Assembly: GCA_963971285.1 (NCBI GenBank)
Contig: OZ020246.1
Location: 22,055,217-22,119,216, forward strand
DNA: 64,000 nucleotides
Direction: 5' to 3'
Origin: Astropecten irregularis
Taxonomy: Eukaryota; Echinodermata; Asteroidea; Paxillosida; Astropectinidae
This document shows positions 36,301 through 48,300 of the stretch, piece after piece. A program made the translations under genes and the position numbers. The notes under the pieces are model-generated. The model made no database searches and was not told the DNA's origin. It was given only the letters and a program-made list of their open reading frames with translations. The stretch's first letter is position 1. Each line of letters starts with the position of its first letter.

Positions 36301-39300
36301 TTCTTGTTTTTTAATCAGGTGCAGAACCATATAATATTCCCTTATTTTTGTCCCCCAATGTTACATGATAGGTGTAAGACTCAAGTTTGCTTAACTGTCT
36401 TGGGATCAGCTTAGTTAAATTGATAGGAGAAGTAGACTTCAGGATTTCCTATTCATAGATGCATATGTTGTCTTAACTTGATATAGAGGATGTGTATTTA
36501 TTCCTTGGTGGTTCAGGGTAATGGTTAGTAAAGTACATGTACTTGTATACGTGTACCGGTACTTGTAATGTTCAGTCAGCCAGGTTGTGAGCACAGTGCC
36601 TTCAGACATCTCCAGCCCCATTTCCTGGCGACATTTAACAAAATGAAGTGTACGTGAAGTTTGCTATCTCTGAACACAGGGCACAGTTTGATACAAAATA
36701 GCTCATTTCTTTTTTTCCATTTGAGGGAATTGACTCAAAATGCTATTTATGCACGGTGCGTTGTGATGATATTGAATTGATTGATTCAGGTTTTTAATAA
36801 TTATGTATTGGAGCGTATCCACTATTTGTTTTTTTAATCTGCTAAAAATTCTGAAGTCCAAAATGAAAATCTTAGAAATTGGACATTTGATTTCTCAAAG
36901 ATTTTTTCGATGATTTTCTCTTTATAATATGGGAGTCACCACGATTGGTTCTAGAGAAAGTTACAAATGCTGCTTGTAAAAGCACAGGCTTTGTTTTGTA
37001 GTTGACAAGTTTCTTTAATTGTTGAAAGAACCAATAAAATTTGTCACGCTAGCTTGAATGATTTCCACTGTCATTTATGTCATTTAAACTTGACTGCTTG
37101 GACCAAAAAGTCCAAAATAATGGGTTTGTGTTTCCCTTAATACTTAAGTATCATTGAAGTATCATTGATTCATATTTATAACTGTATTAACTGACCATTA
37201 AAGTTATGGTTTTGGTTAATGTCCCAGCCTTAGTTTTAAAGGTATGTTTGGTCAGGAAAAAAAAGGTCATTTTTGCTTAGTTTCAGTTTGATAGCTCACT
37301 ATAAATTTATACAAGTTCATAGTGGGAGCAATATCTCTGTGAAATATTTCCCTCTGAAATGTTTTTTTTTTTTTTAGAAAACTGCACATGAAAGTCTGAA
37401 AGCTCATACCAGCTGATTTTGGTTGTAACAATCGAAATAAAACTTTCAAGGAAATAGCTGACATATTCACGTGTGAGAACAGAAACCGTTATTATTTGAT
37501 GCGATTATCACTTTTGATTTAATTTTTCACAGGGAAGATGTTCATAAAATACATTTTTTTTAAAGTAGATTATTGGTTTTCTTCAAAATACCAAACGAAT
37601 GAAATGACCTAGGCTATGTTTAAGTTATTTGATTATGTTGTTATTTTATTTTGTTTATTTTATGCATTATATTTGGTATCATTTCACTAGAAGTAATTTC
37701 ATTGAAGATAAGTAACACAAAATTATGTTTTGAGTTCATCTTGATTTTTTTTTTAGATGAAAATGAAGTGTTTAAGATATGCATGATGAATGTTTTTCTC
37801 TCTATAACTCTGTAACTCTAAGCATGAGATTTTCAGTATGATAGGACTAGCAGTGATAGATAAGAATTCTCTTCCAAGTGTAGTTCTGTAGACTTAGGAT
37901 GCTAGTTATGGTACTGGGTTGATTTCAGGAGAGGATAATGGGAGACATTTGAGAACCGGTCTTCAAGTCAACAGCGCACGCGCACGCAATTGTGAGCATG
38001 CGCGTGCGCTGTTGTGCGTGTGTGTGCGCTGTCGACATGAAGACCGGTTCTCAAAAGTCTCCCATTGAAGTAACACAAAAATACCACAAATTTACTCCAC
38101 TATAGACTTTTTGTCATACTTATGGACCCACTAGCATGTTGAGACTCAATACTAGTCTCATACATGTACCAACCTGCGTATACACTAGTTAGCTCCATGA
38201 TGTATGAAGCAGTGATGACTGACTCCAAGGCAATATCATCTATGTTACCACCATCATTATGCATGTATGGATTCACATAGATACTGGTAGGGATTTGTAT
38301 AACACTATTACAACTTGCGCTGCGTTTCCATGCGATCAAAAATCCCATCACACACAATGCAGTTTGTAATGTTATCATGAGCATGGCGTGCCTGTATGTT
38401 TTTTCTATGTTGCAAGATGGTTTCATTTGTTTTTAGCATGCATCTGCATCAAGGGGAAATATATTGGAGACATGTTGTTCATTATGATGTGGATGTTGTG
38501 CACGTACAACAGTATGCTCTTATGTAAACTCATAGCCATTATGGTTTTTTCCATCTTAACAAGGACCAGTGCATAAATCCATAAATGAGAACACTTCAAA
38601 AAGCCTGTGCACAATTTTTGTTATCACAAACAGATGTTTAATGTCATGGTTAGTTTCTTAAAGGTAATATCATACTTTGGTTTTTATCAAAGAAATACAG
38701 ATTCAGTCCCATGGGATGCCCACTTTTTGAGAAAACAGTGAAAAACAGCCACAGTATTTCTTAAGTCTTTTCTCCTTTATTTTTGATCTTTTAAAAGATC
38801 AAAAAGATTTTCTGTCGTTGTTTTACTAATTTCTGGATAAATACACCATTTCAGGCGGAAACATTTTAATGGTATGTTTCTACCACCACCTTCTTCATGC
38901 CCTGTAAGTGATACGTAAATCTGTGAACATTTCTGTTTTTGTATCTTACCAAAGTATGATACTACCTTTAATTGCAATAGGGTAATGCTATAATGGAAGA
39001 AAATTATTGTTTAGCCAGTATATATACTAAGTTATAAGAAAGGATGATCCTGGAATCTTTCAAGCATACTTAAACATTTAGTTGCTACAGGATTTATTAA
39101 CATCTGGGCAGAAAAATCAATAATTTCAAGCACAATTACTAATTGTTTTCTGGAATATGTAGACACAGTTTTTGATACAATTCTCACAGGCTAGTTTCAT
39201 GATTATCGTTTTGAAAATTAGATGATTGGAATTTAGGGTCTCTCAAAAACTCTAGATTGCTGAAAACAGTGGCGGGTGGTGCAAATTGTTAGGTTTTCAA

Positions 39301-42300
39301 ATGCAGTTGTTTTCAGATGTGACACCATTTCATTTATAAAAGACTATATAAAGTATATATTTTATAAATAGAAAGTTTTTGACTGAAACCTAAAAGTGTT
39401 TTTTTTATCCTCAAACCAATTCTCTTCTTCCCTTCCACTTACAATTTGTCTCAATTTAAGTGCAACATCAATAGTTGTCTTTCTACCCCATGATTTCTTC
39501 TTTGTTCCCTTTTCTCCTCGTTTTAGCCATCACCTTGAGTGGCCTGCTTTGGGCCTTGTGATTGGCGACTTTTCATAAAAAAAAAAAATTAAAAAAAAAG
39601 GACACCAAAATTGTTGATTTTCTGTTTGTGCCAGAATTTTAAGATGAGAACATTTTCCAGTTACGATTATCCGAATTTATTATGGTGTTTAAAAGTTCTA
39701 TTAGGATTCCTAAAGTTACAAGCTTTCAAGTTGAAATTTGATATTAAGATAAGTCCAAATATTCGGGATTACTTGAAAGATACTTGCTCCATTTTAGGCC
39801 TTTTGGACAGTAAAAAATAGATTTGATTTCTTAATTCTTAGAAGTAACTATGAGGTTAGACAAGTTTTAAGAATTAAATTGATTAGCCTTTGTGTTCCTT
39901 ATTGCAGCCAGGGTTGTATACTCCCCAGGGAACTGAGATGGTTTCAGGCTTAGTGTAAATTGTAGCCCAATGACTATCATGACTATAGGGATAAAAGTAA
40001 GCCCTTAGAGGGAGGCTTCTGTCACTTAACATTAAGGGTGATATAAATGAGTCACGTTATTATTTAAAACTTTTGTTTTAAATAAATATTTTCACGCAAC
40101 CTCTTTAAATTTGTTTTCTCAGGGAAACAACTTTTTTTTTTCAATCCTTTTGCTTAAACATGGAGAGTCATCTTGAAAATAAACTTTCATTAATCATCCC
40201 ATTGCAATGTTTTGCAATTCAATTTGTTATCACCCAAGTTGTTGCTTTTGAGCTTGCAACATTTCATCTGAAATCAGTTAGGCCAACCTCTGTAATCTTG
40301 AAAAAAAGCAATTTTAATTGCTTTTTTTCAAGATAATCTTTTAAATCATATTTACACACTTTTTTTACTAAAACAAAGACTGTACATTAGTTAAGTTTTT
40401 AATTCCCAGCATTGTTTTCCATCTTGGAAACATTTTTCATTGCGGCTTGTTGGCTCAGACTTTTTTTATAAGTAAAGATATGTTGTATTTCAGATTAAAT
40501 CCAAACTGTACAAAAATACCAACTGTGTGCACACATGACCCAAGTGCAACATGCGTTATCAACCCACATCAAACAACAAATCAAGTTTATCCATCAAATG
40601 GACTTAGAATGTGATAAACCATTGTCTATTGGTTGTCCTGTACAAGTGTACATTAAACAGCTTTTAAACTTTTGGGTACAAGGATTTTAAAAAAGATAGC
40701 AAATTACTCTTAGAAAAACTCATGCTAGAAAAGGGATTCCATGTTTTCTTTCCTTTTTATGTTTTTTTTATACTTTGTATTTAACATTTAATGTTGATAC
40801 TTTCTGCTGTTCTGGAGGAACAATTAATTTGTCCTGCTTTGGCAGAGTTTCAATTCTGTGGCATTTGTCTCATATTGTTTGCTCTTTATCTTAATTCTGC
40901 TCAGAAACTAAGTCAACATCAATGTTCACAGGGGTTAATATCCAAACTTGATGGCTGGTGTAGGCCTAGTGCTGGTTTGGCTCCGTGTGCATGTTTTTTC
41001 CTCTGAGCACTGAGTCCTCCTGAACCTTGCTACAGTGTGAAAAAGTCAAGGCCAGGTCATCCAGCAGGATACCAGTGAAGACTGCTGGTACTCCTGTGTT
41101 GTTGCCTGCTGGCACAGTCTTGCCTTCACAGTTGCTGGTCATCCTGCAACCTCTCATGATTCATCATACAGACCACATGTTAATGTCCTCATGAACAGAC
41201 TTAGTGATAATATGCTGTACATTGGAAAGATTTTATACTGTGTCGTTATTGAAGAAGATGAAAATTGAAGATTTGATTTGCAGACTTCATTCAGTCTTGA
41301 GTCCAGTATTATTAACAATTCCTTGAGTTAAACTGAAGATTCAGTCAAAGGGGGCATTTGCAAATACTTGTAGTTTCTTCAATTTCCAAAGTTTTAAATG
41401 TAGAACTTTTAAAAAAGATGTATTTAAGTGTTGTTTAAAGGAGAGTCCTTTCCTGTTTTCTTTTCTCTTTTTTGGGATGTTATTATGTTCTCCTTTTAGT
41501 CTGAGAGCATTTCTCTTGCCTCTCTGCTCAATAATTCTATCCATTGATAGGAGATTATGGAGTTCAGGGATTTTGTTCAGTTGTTATCCTCATCCAAAGT
41601 TTGTTTGGGGTTTTTTTTTTTTTGGTCGTGTTCCATTCTCCAGTCCATTGTTCCTCCTTGATGCAACACTTGATTAGATTTCAACCTTGACCCTAACCAA
41701 TGGTGTGTGTGTGTTCAGTTCTTCTCTTGTAGTTCGAGGATTGTACTGGTGCACAGATTAAGCAAAACAATACTGAGTCTTTCCTTGTCAACCAGTGTAT
41801 ATTTTTGTATATGGGAGTTGTGTGCTCCTAGTTAGTGCGCAGCCACATCACACAGGTGTAGTGACGCAAAAGCCAACAAAGAATTTCAGGGTCACTCCTC
41901 ATACAGAGTTTTTTGTGGAGGATCAGTCCCACGGATGAGGTCACTGCATGAAGCAGTGCCGGGGTTATTTATCTCCGCTGCTGGCATATAATGTCCCACC
42001 CCCTGCAACTCCTCACAATCACTCGGGTTCTCTCCCTCCGGATGTTGCCAACACCCCTATTGCCTCCAACAAGTGGTATCTTCCAACAACAAAGTTTGGC
42101 CTCGATGAATCATATCATTTTTCCGTGTGGAGTTCATCATCTCTGTGGCGCAGTGGTTGGAATGAGTGAATTCAGCTCAGCTGTTTCGGTGTGTATGATC
42201 AGACTGTGAGTGAGACTGCATCATGTCTAGCGGCTTGTGGTGAGGGGAATAAAAACTGATGCCCAGACTTTTAATATTCGGTCTGTTCTCATTTGACTGC

Positions 42301-45300
42301 GCACCGTTTTTAGGAGAGGACTCCTGCTGGGTTTTGTGAGGGGTTTCTTCTTGTGGAAGAGTCCATCTTTTGATGTGGTAGGGGTGCGTGTTGATGGATG
42401 CTGAAGGTTGTTTTATCATTGAGCCACCATGTACAACCCAGTGACCATGACAGGATGAGAGTGTAGAGTTGGGACTTCCTGTGCCTTGTTTGTGTGTCTC
42501 ATACACGCAGTGGATGGATGCACACACATACAGACATCACACCACATAGGAGTAGAGGTCTACGCTACTAAGTGAGTTCAGTATTCTAATGCTTTGTGTG
42601 TGTGATGCTCAGAGTTCAGACTTTTCCCACAGTTTGCCAACCATGATATATTCCAGTAATAAGCCACTTCCTCGTTTTTGTCCAGGAATTCTGTTCAGGT
42701 ACTTGATTCCTTTTGGTTTTGATGGAGTGGTGCTATCAGCTAGTATATACACGGAGGACCTGTATATATTCATGTTTCCTTTTTGAAAACGGAGTTCATC
42801 TTTAGTTTTTGTTTGTCTTTTTTTCTTGTTTTGCCAACTTTGTATAATATTTGGTATTATACACTGTGTATGGAGAAAAGTGAACTTGTACTAAACTCTA
42901 CTTGGATATTTATTGAGTTTCTAGATGTGTGTGTTAAAGATACATTTGGTATCACTTGCTTAAGATTTCTGCAAAATCAAATAGCCTTCACAGTGTTATT
43001 TTTTTAAAGTGTAGGAATTTTCTTGGTATCAAACTTCATTTGTCCTGAAGGATAATTGCGATTAATACAACGTCCATTTTCAGTAATTCAAAATTATATA
43101 AATTATCAACAATTCCCTGTCTGCATCTGTAAAAGGCAGATTTCATCCATTCAGATCTAATCTTAATTTGCCTTCCTTTAGAATTTTGTTTACCCGTTTT
43201 GTATTTTGTACTCTCTGTCGGCAATTTCACTTGCAATGGACATCAATTTACAGGTTTTCCCTTGATAAATCCCCTTTTTCGTGGTTTCGAGCCAGACTAC
43301 TTGTAACTTGTGATTTTCTTCAAATTGAAAGAAAGTACCTTCTACATTTCCTCGCATAGAACTTAGAAATTAGAAGTTTAAACAGTTTGGGATCAATAAT
43401 CTTAATGAATATCTATGATTACAAGTTATTAACTGCTGCAGCTAAAAGTGACCTGAAATATATAAAATGGTTGGAGTTGGAATTTCTCAATTAAAGGCTA
43501 AAATATCTGTGATATTAGTTTGTCATGGAGTTTGCTCATCTGTCAATAGTTTGAAGCCATGATGGAGTGGATTTTTTTATAGGTCCTAGTTTTTCTAAAC
43601 CTGTACATTTGGATGAGTTGTATTTGTTCATTAACCTGTTCTGAATTGTGATATAAAGTTAAACTATAGGACTATAGTAGTTACTAAAGTACATCTACGC
43701 ATAAACAAGTTGTACTAGAAACATTTATGGAGCAGATTACATATGTACATGTACATGTAGGCCTACATCATGTATATTAGCCTGATATGGTACAGCTACA
43801 TGCTGTTTTGTAAATTTTGTGTAGATACTTAATTTTGACATGATTCATTTCTTCTGGTAACTAGTCTAGTTTGATAAAACCAGAGGAAATGAAGAATTGG
43901 GTTGTGTACACTAGGTTCTTCAGAGTATCTGTGCTGATGCTGCAGGCACCATAGTGATCCGGCCCCCAGTAACAACTAACTGCATGGTATCCTCATTAAA
44001 CCCTGATATGAAGTCACCTCTGACCCCAGATATGCACAGTTTCCAAGCAATGATAGCAACTCTTTATTTCACTGAGGCTGGGCTGCCAATAAGATAAACT
44101 TGACTAGAATCAAAACAGACTCAGGGTTTTTGAAAATCTCTCTTGTAATTTCTCCCTGAAGTAGCTAAGTAGGGCATACACTATAGAGATAGGATACCAC
44201 AGATAGTCAGTAAAAACTTTGAAGACAAGGAATATTGGATACTTTGGTACAAGTGGGTTTTTCAGTTTGTCCTCGGAACAAATCAGTTGTCAGTTGAAAT
44301 TGTGGAAGACATAATGCATTGTGATTATGATTATCATTGTACTGCTGCAAACTGCTCATCAGCCAAAAAATGATCTGAAATTTATCAAATGCTTGGAGTA
44401 AGGAGGGCCTGACGCGTTTCGATCCGAGCAGGATCTTTCTCAAAGGCTAAATATACCATTGTAGTTAGATTATTAAGTAAGATGATTGTTTTAGAAAAAT
44501 AGAGGGATAAGTTTTGATTATGGAGAGAATAATTTCACATTCATGTATACAGGATACAGAAACTGCCTAAAGGCAGAATTGTAGACGAGCGATCACAATC
44601 CCATGAAAATCAATCACCACCTGTCCACATACTCGGTTTCATCAAATGTACGAGGAACCAATTGTCATTATTCCATCTGTGATCTTGTAAGTTTATTTGA
44701 AATCTCTTGGTGTAAGTTGCCATTACACAACATTGGTGAAAATTATTTTGGGCCATTTTGTTATAATGCTGCCCTCAGTTGGTCAGATTAAGGCAGGTTT
44801 TGATGCTGATTTGCAGATCAACCGTTCAACCCATTCTGTCCATGTATTCATGTGTAGTATTAAGATTCAAAATAAATTGCCTACATATTAAAAAAAGTAG
44901 GCAGCTGTGAGCAAGGCTCAATAATTTTCAGATGAAAAGAAACAGATATGTCTTTTCATCTAAACCATTTTTCTGTAATACATCAGGGTTAAAATAATAC
45001 ATAATTTTGATATGTTATAAATACACACGTACGTATTTTGCTTATTGAAAATGAGGTGTTTATTTTCAAAAAAAATTTCCAAAACAAGTCATGTATGACA
45101 TTTAGTCACCACTTTAGAGCCAACACCTTCTTTAAAAGATAACCTTGGCTTTGTTGTGATGTTGGCAGCATTATGTGGTATGTGACTACACAGGACATTG
45201 CCATTGGTTAAAGGTAGTATCATACTTTGGTAAGAAACCAAAACAGAAATGTTCACAGATTAACATATAACTTACAGGGTATGAAGATGGTGCTGGTAGA

Positions 45301-48300
45301 AACATACCGTGAAAATGTTTCCGCCTGAAATGGTGTATTTATCTAGAAATTAGTCAAACGACGACCAAAAATCTTTTTGATCTTTGAAAAAGTCAAAAAT
45401 AAAAGAGAAAAGACTTAAGAAATACCGTGGCTGTTTTTCACTGTTTTCTCAAAAAGTGGGCACCGTATGGGACTGAAATTTTCACAGACGACTGTCACTG
45501 TGTCTGTCTTGATATTTTTGCCCATGAATCTGTATTTCTTTGACAAAAACCAAAGTATGGTACTACATGTACCTTTAAGGTCGGAATGTCTGTACCAAAA
45601 GCTCACATGAGTATCCCTACTCCCTAGCCTTGCTCTTATATGTAGCATTGTCAGCTTGGCTGGTGGTTAGCCGTCTGATGTTAACAAAGCACACAAAGCT
45701 CACTGTTTCTGCTTCATCAGAGATAGGAACTCTATCATGGTGTGTGGGAGTTACTTGAAACATGGCTACATATTATCCCCTGCTGTGGCTTACCAATGAT
45801 ACATCACAATGTATTGGTTTATATTGTTTGTCATAAAGTGGTTACTTATGATCACATGTGCTATGTGTGTTGCTAGGTTCTGGTTTGATTTTTTGCATCC
45901 ATCAGGTCTTTGCTGATGATGTTGTTGCTTGTGAATATATTTCTTGGGAATTGGCACCAATATTTTGCTGTTTTCCTTCAGAATGAAGTTGGTGGCTAAA
46001 ACAGAACGAAGACAAATTCTTCTATTGTGCTTTCTTTGTTTTAAGGCCCGCATTTTCATTTGTCATTTCTTTATTACCATGATTACCGTATATACATGTA
46101 TGCATACGATTTAAGACAAATTCTCTATTATGTCAAACATTTTTGATTTTCGTCTCTGTATGACAATAAAGTTTGTTGACAACTTTTTGACATACACATA
46201 AATTAATACATTGATCATAGTTAGAGAAGAAATGTGGTGAGAAAAAAATTCTCTGATTTAATTTTCATGTACAGTGTAAAATTGGAATATATTTTGTGTA
46301 ACAATTTCACACACACAGTAGTAGTCTTATGTAGAAAGAATTGATATATCAAATGTACCATAACTGAAAGTCAGTTGGGTGTTGTTTCAACCAAATATGG
46401 CGTGATCCATTATGTGTGTAAAATGTGAGAAATGAAAATCTACTTTTTTCATCATTTCTTGGAATCTTTGAAAGTGAAACAATTTTTTGAGGGAATGGTG
46501 GAATGTGACTGAAAAGTATACATTGAAAGTTGAGTGAGTAAAATCCTGGTCATTTTTTTCTCTTGGTTTCATCTCATTATCTATGCAGAGTCCTCTGGAG
46601 GAGCTGAGGGTGAACAGGAAGTAGAGGCTTCAGCCGATGGGCAAATTGGCGATATCCAGGAAGTCGATGAGATGGACCACAAAGTCAGACCAGTCAGCGG
46701 GCGAGAGACACGATCTAGCACCAGCAGCAGTCAACAAGCTGCCAGCGCTAGGGACAGGAAGACCAAGGGTGTCAAACCCCACAGGACACCGGTGAAGGGG
46801 GAGAGACCGGGACTCCGGCGGACACAGCGCAAGAATGCTGCTCAGAGATACAAGCTGGGCAAGCTGGCTGCCGCAGAGGAAAAGAGAATGATCGGTGCTG
46901 AGCTGAGAAGTGAACGCCGTCGATCAACGGAAACAGTCGCGAAGGCGAAGACGACTGGGACTAAGAAAACCAAAGGGATTGTAAAAGCCACACCTGACAA
47001 CTCACCAGTGAACGGGGATCAGGATGAGATCAGCAATATGGAAACTGATCCTGAAAAGGAAAGTCCAAAGGTAAATGGGAGCTCGGAACAGCAGGTGGAT
47101 GACCTCTTGACATCAGACACCTTGCAGGGTCAGGCCAAAGGTGACCCTGCTCCAGAACATCAGGTACCCAAGAGGCCCCCATCATCATCATCAACTGAGT
47201 CAGATCCACAGCCCCTGAATTTGGCTACTGGGACTGACAACTCCAATTGCCAGGATCCGATACAAACAGGTGATGGGCCCTCTCCGCTGGAGGATGACAG
47301 CAATTCCAGCGCTGACCTAGCACCAGCCTTCAGCCCAAACAGCAACCGGCCTCATCAGCATCCCGATGCCGGCCTGGATCATGGCAGAGCCGGCAAGGCG
47401 GTGAGCTGCGGCGGCAGCAATGGCAGCGGCGGCAGTGACTGGGGATGTGCATCCCCTCGTGCCACCTCAGAGGAAGTCGGGACTGAGTCAGTCTCGCAGA
47501 GTGACAGCCCGAGTGGAGAGAGGACTTTGACGCCGATGGGAGAGATGATGATGATGATGGCTGATGACTGCAATGGAAGGATCAGTGACGGCGGCGGGAA
47601 AGACTCTAACAAGCAGCTAGCTGGATCAACTTCAGATGACACATCTGCAAATTCTCTCTGGAGAAAGGTAAGGCCAGTGGCATATTGGACTCACTTAAAA
47701 CAGTTGGGGGTCTGGTGAGGTGACTGGTGTTCTTACAAAACAGCTCTTATAGGTCAGCGTTCATTTATCTGGAATTTAGTGATCATGATAGATTTTCATC
47801 ATGGTGGATGCTTTGTAATTAAACCAAAAATCAAACTATCTCAAATGCTCTTACAAATTTCTATACCAATTTGTACAACTTATAATATATACAAATTGCA
47901 CATTTGCCAACATGAATCCTAAATACTCTGCAGTAGAGTATGTTACCCCAGTGCTTCTTTGTTCATTGCAATTTTACCAAAAATATACACGTAACATCCA
48001 ATATCCCACATTTTAATACTCAACATTTTCAGTTGCATAAATTAATTTCAAAATAAGCAAACTATATATTTTGCTCAAAATTCCAAAATAAGCATGTTCA
48101 CATGGCAACTTGAGGAAGATTTTTTGTCCAAACGAACAAAGATAGTTGACTATTGGGGTCACCACCAACGTAGGGCTGGATGGCTCAGGTGGTAGAGCGC
48201 CTGTACGGTATTCAGGAGGTCGCCGGTTCGAATCACGCTCCAGTCAATTTTGCTTTGTTCACTTTTCAATGACTACAAATTAGATATAAAGAGCATTGCC

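Larger units (their letters stand above)
27380..46588 (+). other. RREB1 intron 1 (19.2 kb), no further exon recognised
   Basis: The donor is CAG|GTAAGA and the acceptor CTATGCAG. Besides the repeats listed separately, most of 27.4-32 kb and 39-45 kb is unique AT-rich sequence, which may hold regulatory elements or alternative first exons. Open frames here are short and lack coding signs. Confidence 0.6.

Noticed and set aside
46534..46588. ATG at 46534 as the RREB1 start (MSKILVIFF...)
   Set aside because: The segment before 46589 is a pyrimidine-rich intron end with a good CAG acceptor; the peptide looks like translated polypyrimidine tract. Kept only as a remote alternative.
48175..48250. 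A functional tRNA gene
   Set aside because: A and B boxes and an acceptor-like stem are present, but the anticodon arm is malformed and several diverged copies with a common tail exist, so it is a SINE.
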